Assembly: GCA_017559505.1 (NCBI GenBank)
Contig: JAFYSF010000018.1
Location: forward strand, 1-32,778
Length of the DNA stretch: 32,778 nucleotides
Direction: 5' to 3'
Source: Paludibacteraceae bacterium
GTDB lineage: Bacteria > Bacteroidota > Bacteroidia > Bacteroidales > Paludibacteraceae
Shown here: positions 1 to 6,297 of the stretch, one piece after another
How the letters are laid out: every line of letters begins with the position of its first letter
Position numbering within the stretch: the stretch's first letter is position 1
Program-made: the position numbers and the translations under genes
Notes under the pieces: model-generated
Seen by the model: only the letters and a program-made list of their open reading frames with translations
What the model was told of the DNA's origin: nothing
Databases searched by the model: none

Positions 1-96
1 TTACAATTCCACACCACAAAGTTACAAAAAACATTTCAACTACACAACACCCCACAAAATAATAAAGTAAATTATCATCCTACAATCAATTCCCAT

Positions 97-159
97 TCCT
101 AACCCCTCCCTATTCCCTACTCCTTGCTCCCTGCTCCCTACCCTCTACTTACCTACAAC
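97..159. repeat. Heptamer tandem array (CTCCCTA family)
   Basis: Nine consecutive 7-nt units in one register, for example TATTCCC at 111, TACTCCT at 118 and TGCTCCC at 125 and 132. Units vary by 1-3 bases while the 7-nt step is kept. The same family recurs at 30071-30133. The array lies upstream of the first gene's promoter and has no coding potential that I can support. Confidence 0.8.
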
Positions 160-160
160 A

Positions 161-226
161 TACTATAAATATACCATAAATATACTATAAATATAGGATA
201 AATATACTATAAATATACTATAAAGC
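161..226. repeat. Six tandem 11-nt repeats
   Basis: Six head-to-tail units of the form TACTATAAATA start at 161, 172, 183, 194, 205 and 216. The variants are TACC, TAGG and a last unit ending AGC. The 11-nt period is close to one helical turn, so the A/T-rich parts face the same side of the helix. The array sits 50 bp upstream of the promoter at 255-285 and could be curved DNA or a multi-site operator. That role is inference. Confidence 0.85.
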
Positions 227-254
227 AACCCTCAAGAAAAACTTAACAAATAAG

Positions 255-285
255 TTGTATATCTCAAATTAAATTCGTAAATTTG
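255..285 (+). promoter_or_regulatory. Bacteroidota-type promoter of the mannosyltransferase gene
   Basis: A -7 box TAAATTTG lies at 278-285 and a TTG core of the -33 box at 255-257, separated by 20 nt. This fits the Bacteroides consensus TTTG / TAnnTTTG. Transcription should begin near 292, so the whole leader would be the heptamer array at 293-327. Confidence 0.6.
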
Positions 286-292
286 CATATTA

Positions 293-327
293 ATCACTAA
301 ACACTAATCACTAAACACTATACTAAT
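293..327 (+). repeat. Heptamer array forming the 5' leader of the mannosyltransferase gene
   Basis: ATCACTA, AACACTA, ATCACTA, AACACTA and TACTAAT run in strict 7-nt register from just after the predicted transcription start to 1 nt before the ATG at 329. No Shine-Dalgarno sequence is present, as is usual in this phylum. Confidence 0.8.
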
Positions 328-328
328 C

Positions 329-1072
329 ATGCATAGCGATTCAGTAGTAATTATTCCTACCTACAACGAAAAGGAAAATATCGAGAAAATCATTCGTGCA
401 ATCTTCGCACTCCCTAAGTCATTCCACATCCTTGTCATCGACGATGGTTCGCCTGACGGCACTGCTGCTATAGTAAAAAATCTCCAAAAAGAATTTACCG
501 AAGAGCTCCACATCGTTGAGCGAACAGGCAAACTCGGTCTTGGTACAGCCTATATCGCAGGCTTCAAATGGGTGCTCGACCACAACTACGAATACGCATT
601 CGAAATGGATGCCGACTTCTCTCACCCAGTGCCAAAACTCCTCGAACTCTACGATGCTTGCGCCAATCAAGGTGCCGATGTAGCCATCGGTTCGCGCTAT
701 GTAGGCAACGTAGTCAACGTAGTCAACTGGCCAATGGGTCGCGTGCTTATGAGTTATTTTGCATCTAAATACGTACAAATCGTCACAGGTCTCCCTGTTG
801 CCGACACCACTGCTGGTTTCAAATGCTACCGTCGCCAAGTGCTACAAACAATCGAATTCGACAAAATCCGCTTCAAAGGCTACGCATTCCAAATCGAAAT
901 GAAATTCACAGCCTACAAATGTGGCTTCACTATCAAAGAAGTACCTATCGTATTCGTCAACCGCGTCGAAGGCACATCAAAAATGTCAGGCGGCATCTTC
1001 TCCGAAGCCCTCTTTGGCGTCGTAAAACTCAAAATCTCAAGTTGGTTCCGCAAATACCCACAAAAAATTTGA
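329..1072 (+). CDS. Polyprenol/dolichol-phosphate mannosyltransferase (GT2)
   Basis: A GT-A fold family 2 glycosyltransferase, predicted to move mannose (or another sugar) from a nucleotide sugar to polyprenyl phosphate at the inner face of the membrane. Visible features: the N-terminal VIIPTYNEKENI segment, VIDDGSPDGT near residue 38, RTGKLGLGTAYIAGF near 65, the metal-binding MDADFSH near 93, and a C-terminal FVNRVEGTSKMSGG typical of DPM1-like enzymes. At 247 residues it matches soluble DPM1-type proteins, which lack the C-terminal membrane domain seen in longer family members. It has its own promoter and a heptamer leader. The sugar and the acceptor cannot be fixed from sequence. The family call is secure. 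Confidence 0.9.
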   Translation: MHSDSVVIIPTYNEKENIEKIIRAIFALPKSFHILVIDDGSPDGTAAIVKNLQKEFTEELHIVERTGKLGLGTAYIAGFKWVLDHNYEYAFEMDADFSHPVPKLLELYDACANQGADVAIGSRYVGNVVNVVNWPMGRVLMSYFASKYVQIVTGLPVADTTAGFKCYRRQVLQTIEFDKIRFKGYAFQIEMKFTAYKCGFTIKEVPIVFVNRVEGTSKMSGGIFSEALFGVVKLKISSWFRKYPQKI

Positions 1073-1074
1073 AA

Positions 1075-1136
1075 TTTTGCGATAAGCGAAGGCAGAGTCA
1101 AGCTTGCTTGAGTTATGCTGAGCGTAGCAAAATTCA
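1075..1136. repeat. Dispersed imperfect palindrome, copy 1
   Basis: A GC-richer element of about 60 nt whose ends are ATTTTGC and GCAAAAT and whose centre is CAAGC-TT-GCTTG. It starts 2 nt after the mannosyltransferase stop codon. A second copy at 31018-31078 in the same orientation shares most positions, including GCGATAAG and GCAGAGTCAAGCT. It could fold as an RNA hairpin, perhaps a REP-like element or terminator, but no T-run follows. Confidence 0.7.
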
Positions 1137-1163
1137 TGAACAAAGTGAATAAATTTAAAAGTT

Positions 1164-1529
1164 ATGGACTATCTTGGTGTTACAGTTGCTGTAAAATCAA
1201 AACAATTTGCAGTGAGAATAATTAAATTCTCAAAGTTTTTGAATGAAGAAAAAAGAGAATATATTATTTCAAAGCAAATATTTAGAAGTGGAACTAGCAT
1301 TGGAGCAAATGTAAGAGAAAGTAAAAACGCCCAAAGTGACATCGATTTTATTCATAAATTATCAATAGCCTTAAAAGAGGCAGATGAAACAGCCTATTGG
1401 TTAGAACTGTTGTTTGAAAGTGATATTATTGATAAAATTGAATATGATTCATTGAATAACGACCTAAAAGAAATAATAGCAATGTTGACATCTACGATAA
1501 AAACAATGAAAAATAAAATAAAAAAATAA
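1164..1529 (+). CDS. Four-helix bundle protein, S23/IVP family
   Basis: A 121-residue all-helical protein. It matches the family first seen as the 23S rRNA intervening-sequence protein through ISKQIFRSGTSIGANVRES (residues about 33-51), then NAQS, DFIHKLSIALKEADET and YWLELL. Family members form ring-like oligomers of four-helix bundles, and their biochemical role is unresolved. The gene is lower in GC than its neighbours and ends in a lysine-rich AAA-repeat tail, consistent with horizontal movement. It is not inside an rRNA gene here but sits between the mannosyltransferase gene and prfB. The ATG at 1164 gives a few extra residues before the usual VKSKQFAVRIIKF start region, so the exact start is not certain. 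Confidence 0.85.
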   Translation: MDYLGVTVAVKSKQFAVRIIKFSKFLNEEKREYIISKQIFRSGTSIGANVRESKNAQSDIDFIHKLSIALKEADETAYWLELLFESDIIDKIEYDSLNNDLKEIIAMLTSTIKTMKNKIKK

Positions 1530-1533
1530 TTTT

Positions 1534-1595
1534 TGAATTTTGAATGTTATGAATTATTTTTCAACTTTCAACTTTCAACTTTTAACTTTTAATCT
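1534..1595 (+). repeat. Heptamer array abutting the prfB start codon
   Basis: Nine 7-nt units in one register: TTGAATT, TTGAATG, then later three exact TCAACTT (1561, 1568, 1575), TTAACTT and TTAATCT. The last unit ends at 1595, directly against the prfB ATG at 1596. The entire gap between the four-helix gene and prfB is therefore repeat plus 4 nt. Confidence 0.8.
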
Positions 1596-2708
1596 ATGAT
1601 AACTACTGATCAAATAAAATCTGCTATCGACCGAGTTGAAGCTCTCTACAAATACCTCAACATTGAAGAAAAGAAAATTCAACTCGAAGAAGAAGAACTA
1701 AAAACTCAAGCACCTGAGTTTTGGCAAGACCAAAAACGCGCCGAAGCTCAGATGAAACTCGTCAAAGGCCTAAAATTCTGGATCGAAGGCTACAATGCTG
1801 TCAACGCGGCTGTCAACGAAGTGCAAATAGCCTACGACTTCTACAAAGAAGAAGCCATGACCGAAGCCGAAGTCGACGAGGCATACAACCACGCCATCAC
1901 TCTCATCGAAGACCTCGAAATGCGCAACATGCTCCGTCGCGAAGAAGACAAACTCGGTGCCGTAATCAAAATCGTTGCTGGTGCTGGTGGTACTGAGGCT
2001 CAAGACTGGGGACAAATGCTTATGCGTATGTATCTCCGTTGGTGCGAAAAACAAGGCTACAAAGCCGAAATCACCAACCTTCTCGAAGGCGACGAAGCTG
2101 GTATCAAGTCTGTTACCATCCAAGTCGATGGCGACTATGCCTATGGCTACCTCAAGTCTGAAAATGGCGTTCACCGCCTCGTGCGCGTATCCCCATACAA
2201 CGCTCAAGGCAAACGTATGACTTCATTTACCTCTGTATTCGTTGTACCTTTGGTCGATGACACTATCGAAATCGAAATCAACCCAGCAGGCATCTCTTGG
2301 GACACATTCCGCTCATCAGGTGCAGGTGGACAGAACGTCAACAAGGTTGAAACTGGCGTACGCCTCCACTACGTATTCAAAAACCCAGTGACTGGCGAAC
2401 AAGACGAAATCGTAATCGAAAACACCGAAAGCCGTTCACAGCTCGACAACCGCGAGAACGCAATGCGCTTGCTTCGTTCACAACTCTACGAACTCGAACT
2501 TCAAAAACGCCGCGAAGAGACTGCCAAAATCGAAGCTGGCAAAAAGAAAATCGAATGGGGCTCACAAATCCGCTCATATGTATTCGACGACCGCCGCGTG
2601 AAAGACCACCGCACCGACTACCAAACCTCTAACGTAGGTGCCGTTATGGATGGCGACATCGACATGTTCATCAAAACATACCTTATGGAGTACGGTGGCG
2701 AAGAATAA
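1596..2708 (+). CDS. prfB: Peptide chain release factor 2
   Basis: Class I release factor that reads UGA and UAA and triggers peptidyl-tRNA hydrolysis on the ribosome. The GGQ catalytic tripeptide is at residues 244-246 in SSGAGGQNVN. The stop-codon recognition loop reads S-P-Y at 199-201, where E. coli RF2 has SPF. The 370-residue length and the N-terminal coiled helices are normal for RF2, as is the EAQDWGQMLMRMYLRW segment. The reading frame is continuous through the usual frameshift site (YKYLNIEEKK), so the programmed +1 frameshift autoregulation of many bacterial prfB genes is absent. A heptamer array forms the immediate leader, and a strong terminator follows. Confidence 0.97.
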   Translation: MITTDQIKSAIDRVEALYKYLNIEEKKIQLEEEELKTQAPEFWQDQKRAEAQMKLVKGLKFWIEGYNAVNAAVNEVQIAYDFYKEEAMTEAEVDEAYNHAITLIEDLEMRNMLRREEDKLGAVIKIVAGAGGTEAQDWGQMLMRMYLRWCEKQGYKAEITNLLEGDEAGIKSVTIQVDGDYAYGYLKSENGVHRLVRVSPYNAQGKRMTSFTSVFVVPLVDDTIEIEINPAGISWDTFRSSGAGGQNVNKVETGVRLHYVFKNPVTGEQDEIVIENTESRSQLDNRENAMRLLRSQLYELELQKRREETAKIEAGKKKIEWGSQIRSYVFDDRRVKDHRTDYQTSNVGAVMDGDIDMFIKTYLMEYGGEE

Positions 2709-2732
2709 AAAACTTACTAAAACAAAAATAAA

Positions 2733-2776
2733 TGGCTCAATCAAATTCATTTGAATTGAGCCATCTGTTTTTTTTC
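2733..2776 (+). terminator. Rho-independent terminator after prfB
   Basis: Stem ATGGCTCAAT pairs with ATTGAGCCAT, extended by CAAAT/ATTTG across a one-base bulge (2733-2765). A run of eight T follows at 2769-2776. Confidence 0.85.
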
Positions 2777-2889
2777 TACTATATTTATAAACCCTATTTA
2801 ATGTTTTTCACTATAACTAACATCAAATTCCATACGTTCCGTACATCCAGTGAAAGATAAAAATTATATAAAAAAATAAACCAATCACT

Positions 2890-2919
2890 TTTTTATTCTA
2901 ATTTTTTTTTATATCTTTG
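2890..2919 (+). promoter_or_regulatory. Promoter of the gldE operon
   Basis: TATCTTTG at 2912-2919 fits the Bacteroidota -7 consensus. A T-rich stretch at about 2889-2893 could serve as a weak -33 element. The leader to the TTG start at 2974 is about 48 nt. Confidence 0.5.
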
Positions 2920-2973
2920 CGAAGATATTCCATAAGGTATAACCTTATTTTGTTTAACTAAATTTTTATCGAC

Positions 2974-4284
2974 TTGGACCCTAACCCCTTTTTATCGGCA
3001 GACATCGTTCAGCCATTCAGTATCAATGCGTTGATTGCATTTATCCCTACCATAATATGTCTATTTGTATCGGCATTCGTATCAGCATCTGAAGTAGCTT
3101 TTTTCTCTCTTTCACCAAAAGATTTCGAGCGAATGGAGAACGAAGACCATTCGTCAGATGAGAAGATTAAGTTATTGTTGCAAAAACCAGAACATCTATT
3201 AGCAACCATCCTAATTACAAACAACTTAGTAAATGTCTCGATTATTGTTTTGTCTTCATACATCATCAATCAGACATTGAATTTTAGTGCATTCCCTATC
3301 CTTGGCTTCATTTTCGAAACCATTCTCATCACGTTTATCATATTACTTGTTAGCGAAATTATGCCTAAAATTTTCGCTCAACAACACGGACTACGCATGG
3401 CTCGTTTTGGCGCTGGCGCACTCAAAACTCTACGCAGCGTACTGAAACCATTTGTATGGATTTTAGTTAGCTCTACTTCTATAGTCAACAAACGCCTTGC
3501 TAAGCACCGACATGGCAATAACTTATCAATGGACGAGTTATCACAGGCATTAGAATTAACCTCTGATGCTATTCAAGAAGATGCTGACATCCTAAAAGGT
3601 ATTGTCAATTTTGGCAACCTTACTGCTGCTGGTGTCATGACCTCTCGATTAGATATGGTTACGTTAGACTCTACTGCTCAATTCGATAAAGTGATTGATT
3701 GCATTGTCGAACACGAATATTCTCGTATTCCTATCCTACAAGGCTCTATCGACAATATTCGCGGGGTATTATATGCCAAAGACCTTATTCCTCACCTAAA
3801 CAAAGGTCCTTTCTTCAAATGGCAAACTCTGATTCGTCAACCATATTTCGTGCCTGAAACAATGAAGTTGGATGACCTACTTCAAGAGTTTCAAAAGAAT
3901 AAAATTCACATTGCCGTAGTAGTTGATGAGTTTGGTGGCACTTCGGGTATGGTAACCCTTGAGGACGTACTCGAAGAGATTGTTGGCGAAATCAGCGACG
4001 AATACGACGTAGATAACTCATTATATACCAAACAAAACGATGGCTCGTATATCTTCGAAGCTAAGATTATGTTGACCGACTTTTTCCGAGCTACCGACAT
4101 CGATTCTGAAGATTTCGAAGATATTACAGAGGAGGTCGACACATTGGCTGGACTCATTTTGGAATTAAAAGGTGATTTCCCTAAACTAAACGAGGAAATT
4201 ACATATAAAAACTATAAGTTCAAGATTGTCGCAATGAATGCACGACGTATTTTGAAAGTCAAATTGGAAATTATTCACAATTAA
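2974..4284 (+). CDS. gldE: Gliding-motility-associated membrane protein GldE (CNNM/CBS/CorC)
   Basis: Three-part architecture in 436 residues. A DUF21/CNNM-type membrane domain covers about 17-190, with helices around IAFIPTIICLFVSAFVS and ETILITFIILLVSEIMPKIF. A CBS pair follows at about 219-340, including EYSRIPIL and VVDEFGGTSGMVTLEDVLEEIVGEI. A CorC/HlyC-type C-terminal domain covers 352-434. Relatives are proposed divalent-cation or Na/Mg transporters. In Flavobacterium GldE works with GldD, and both also occur in non-gliding Bacteroidales. I take TTG 2974 as the start: it encodes the family's usual MDPNPF beginning, and an in-frame stop lies 15 nt upstream. gldD follows after 4 nt. Confidence 0.92.
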   Translation: MDPNPFLSADIVQPFSINALIAFIPTIICLFVSAFVSASEVAFFSLSPKDFERMENEDHSSDEKIKLLLQKPEHLLATILITNNLVNVSIIVLSSYIINQTLNFSAFPILGFIFETILITFIILLVSEIMPKIFAQQHGLRMARFGAGALKTLRSVLKPFVWILVSSTSIVNKRLAKHRHGNNLSMDELSQALELTSDAIQEDADILKGIVNFGNLTAAGVMTSRLDMVTLDSTAQFDKVIDCIVEHEYSRIPILQGSIDNIRGVLYAKDLIPHLNKGPFFKWQTLIRQPYFVPETMKLDDLLQEFQKNKIHIAVVVDEFGGTSGMVTLEDVLEEIVGEISDEYDVDNSLYTKQNDGSYIFEAKIMLTDFFRATDIDSEDFEDITEEVDTLAGLILELKGDFPKLNEEITYKNYKFKIVAMNARRILKVKLEIIHN

Positions 4285-4288
4285 GCAC

Positions 4289-4867
4289 ATGAAAAAACTT
4301 ATCGCTATATTATCTGTTTGTGTTCTTCTAACTGCATGTGGCAAAAAAGCACAACCAAAACCCTATGGATACTTCAGAATTGACATCCCTGAACATGAAT
4401 ATGTCGAAGTAAGTAATTTAGGACCATACACCATAGAGAAAAGCCTCCATTGCCAACCCGACAAAACCGATAAAACTCATGCCACTGCCGCTGACGAGTG
4501 GATAAACTTGTTCTACCCTACACTAAACGCAAAAATACACCTAAGCTACAAGCGAATAGATAAAACTACTTTTCAACAAATTACGGAAGAGAGTCACTCT
4601 TTGGCATACAAACACACTGTTCGTGCCGATGCTATCCAAGAAAGCTATTACGGCAACGACACAACTCGTGTATATGGCGTTCTATACGAGATGAAAGGCA
4701 ATGCCGCTTCGCCTGCTCAGTTCTATGTTACTGATAGTGTACACAATTTCTTGCGTGGGTCGCTATATTTCAACCATACTCCTAATGCCGACTCTATAGC
4801 CCCTGCGGCTAATTATGTTTTGCAAGATATGATACACCTAATAGAAACTTTACGTTGGAATAACTAA
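4289..4867 (+). CDS. gldD: Gliding-motility lipoprotein GldD
   Basis: A 192-residue lipoprotein: basic start MKKL, hydrophobic core and lipobox LLTAC with the lipidated Cys near residue 17. The mature part begins with the GldD hallmark PKPYGYFRIDIPEHEY and continues with the family pattern including VYGVLYEMKGNAASPAQFYVTDS and a C-terminal DMIHLIETLRW. It is required for gliding in Flavobacterium and has an unknown envelope role in non-motile relatives. It is translationally close to gldE (4 nt gap), consistent with a joint function at the membrane. Confidence 0.93.
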   Translation: MKKLIAILSVCVLLTACGKKAQPKPYGYFRIDIPEHEYVEVSNLGPYTIEKSLHCQPDKTDKTHATAADEWINLFYPTLNAKIHLSYKRIDKTTFQQITEESHSLAYKHTVRADAIQESYYGNDTTRVYGVLYEMKGNAASPAQFYVTDSVHNFLRGSLYFNHTPNADSIAPAANYVLQDMIHLIETLRWNN

Positions 4868-4880
4868 AAATCGAAATACT

Positions 4881-5507
4881 ATGCTTACCGAAAAACACAC
4901 TTATGATAATGGTCTTGCGATTGCCTTATGGGATATCGCTGAGACTGAAGAGCAATTAATGAATTTGCTCAACAACGATGCTGTTGTTGCTGAAGAAATT
5001 ATCCCTTTCACAAGCACTAAACGCCGCCTCGAATATTTGGCTTCGCGCTGCGCTTTGAACGAGTTGACTGGCAATGAACAACACATCTGCTATCACGAGA
5101 ATGGTGCCCCTTATTTAGCTGACAATTCTCTAAATATCAGCATTTCTCACACGGGCCACTATGCTCTCGTAGCCACTCACCCTACCGACAAAGTGGGCAT
5201 CGACATTGAGCGTATTGGCGACAAAGTGGGTCGTGTACGTCATAAATTCTTAAGCAAGGCGGAATTAGAAACTATTGATGCTCGCTCTGAAAAGATTCAC
5301 CTCACAATCCTTTGGGCTGCCAAGGAGGCTATGTATAAAGTAATGGGTGTCGAAACTGTTGAGTTCACCGAACAAATCTCTATCGAGCCTTTCACGCCAT
5401 ACATGGAGGGCGAAATCATTGCCCACGAAACTGCTTCGACTGAGAAAAAAACATATAAACTACAATACAAGGTATACCCTGAATTTGTCATCGTTCACGC
5501 AATTTGA
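4881..5507 (+). CDS. 4'-phosphopantetheinyl transferase superfamily protein
   Basis: Predicted to transfer phosphopantetheine from CoA to a serine of a carrier protein. Motifs: KRRLEYLASR near residue 48, ISISHTGHY at 87-94, the Mg-binding GIDIE at 106-110, and WAAKEAMYK at 145-153. These are the P1-P3 signatures of the Sfp/AcpT type. At 208 residues it is nearer the Sfp length than the AcpS length. It lies 13 nt after gldD, and its stop overlaps the TTG start of the next gene, indicating translational coupling. The carrier-protein partner is not in this window. Confidence 0.9.
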   Translation: MLTEKHTYDNGLAIALWDIAETEEQLMNLLNNDAVVAEEIIPFTSTKRRLEYLASRCALNELTGNEQHICYHENGAPYLADNSLNISISHTGHYALVATHPTDKVGIDIERIGDKVGRVRHKFLSKAELETIDARSEKIHLTILWAAKEAMYKVMGVETVEFTEQISIEPFTPYMEGEIIAHETASTEKKTYKLQYKVYPEFVIVHAI

Positions 5508-6253
5508 CCATCTACAACCAAATATTAGAAAATAGAGCGGCAGGAAAAAAGATGTTCGCCCTGCTAATTGATCCGGAAAAGGCTTCGGACGAATGGTTGC
5601 GTCAAATAATGTCAATAGTCGATGGACAACAGTCAATAGTCAATAGCCAACTATTCATTTTTGTAGGAGGGAGTCAGTTAAGGGAATCAGCATTCGATGT
5701 TGTTGAAAAAATCAAGTCCCTCACATCCATACCGGTTGTAATGTTCCCTGGCGACACATCTCAATTTGCCGACAATGTCGATGCTCTTTTATTTCTCTCT
5801 TTGGCTTCTGGGCGCAACTCTAAATACTTGATTGAACAACACATAGATGCTGCTCAAACTATCAAAAAATCAGGCGTAGAGTGCATATCTACTGGCTACA
5901 TCCTCATTGATGGAGGCAAACACACTGCTGTCGAACGCATTAGCAACACCTCTCCCTACTCTACCGACAACATCCAGCTCATCACCAACACAGCTTTAGC
6001 ATGCGAACTATTAGGCCACAAAATCATATATCTCGAAGCTGGCAGTGGAGCTAATCATCCTGTCCCGCAAAATATTATCAAAGCAACACGGGAAACTATC
6101 TCTATCCCTTTGATTGTAGGAGGTGGCATAAAAACTCCTCAACAAATGCTCTCAGCCTTCGATTCTGGAGCCGATTTAATAGTCGTAGGCAATCACCTCG
6201 AATCTCATCCCAATGATTTATCTCTCTTTTTGAACAACATAAAATCTTTATGA
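5504..6253 (+). CDS. Geranylgeranylglyceryl/heptaprenylglyceryl phosphate synthase (PcrB-like)
   Basis: TIM-barrel prenyltransferase that joins a polyprenyl diphosphate to glycerol-1-phosphate. Motifs: FALLIDPEK near residue 18, the phosphate/Mg motif FPGDTSQ near 83, YLEAGSGANHPVP near 178, VGGGIKTPQQM near 205 and LIVVGNHLE near 226. The start is TTG at 5504, overlapping the upstream stop by 4 nt; it fits the family start better than the ATG at 5551. A 42-nt heptamer array (5611-5652) is translated in frame between helix 1 and the second strand as MSIVDGQQSIVNSQ. It lengthens a surface loop without disturbing catalytic motifs. Prenyl chain length cannot be read from sequence here. Confidence 0.9.
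   Translation: MTIYNQILENRAAGKKMFALLIDPEKASDEWLRQIMSIVDGQQSIVNSQLFIFVGGSQLRESAFDVVEKIKSLTSIPVVMFPGDTSQFADNVDALLFLSLASGRNSKYLIEQHIDAAQTIKKSGVECISTGYILIDGGKHTAVERISNTSPYSTDNIQLITNTALACELLGHKIIYLEAGSGANHPVPQNIIKATRETISIPLIVGGGIKTPQQMLSAFDSGADLIVVGNHLESHPNDLSLFLNNIKSL
5611..5652 (+). repeat. In-frame heptamer array inside the GGGPS gene
   Basis: Six 7-nt units in register: GTCAATA, GTCGATG, GACAACA, GTCAATA, GTCAATA, GCCAACT. The total of 42 nt (14 codons) keeps the frame. The same word family (GTCAACA) recurs at 20677-20725 and 21537-21557. Confidence 0.85.
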
Positions 6254-6297
6254 AGAAAAACATGTGCTCATGTCTTTATGTCAAAAAACATTATACT

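Noticed and set aside
1..60. End of a minus-strand gene at the left edge
   Set aside because: The first bases could read as a stop on the minus strand, but there is no coding sequence to support it.
710..728. GTAGTCAAC repeat inside the mannosyltransferase gene as another heptamer array
   Set aside because: The period is 9 nt (three codons) with only two units, explained by the peptide VVNVVN.
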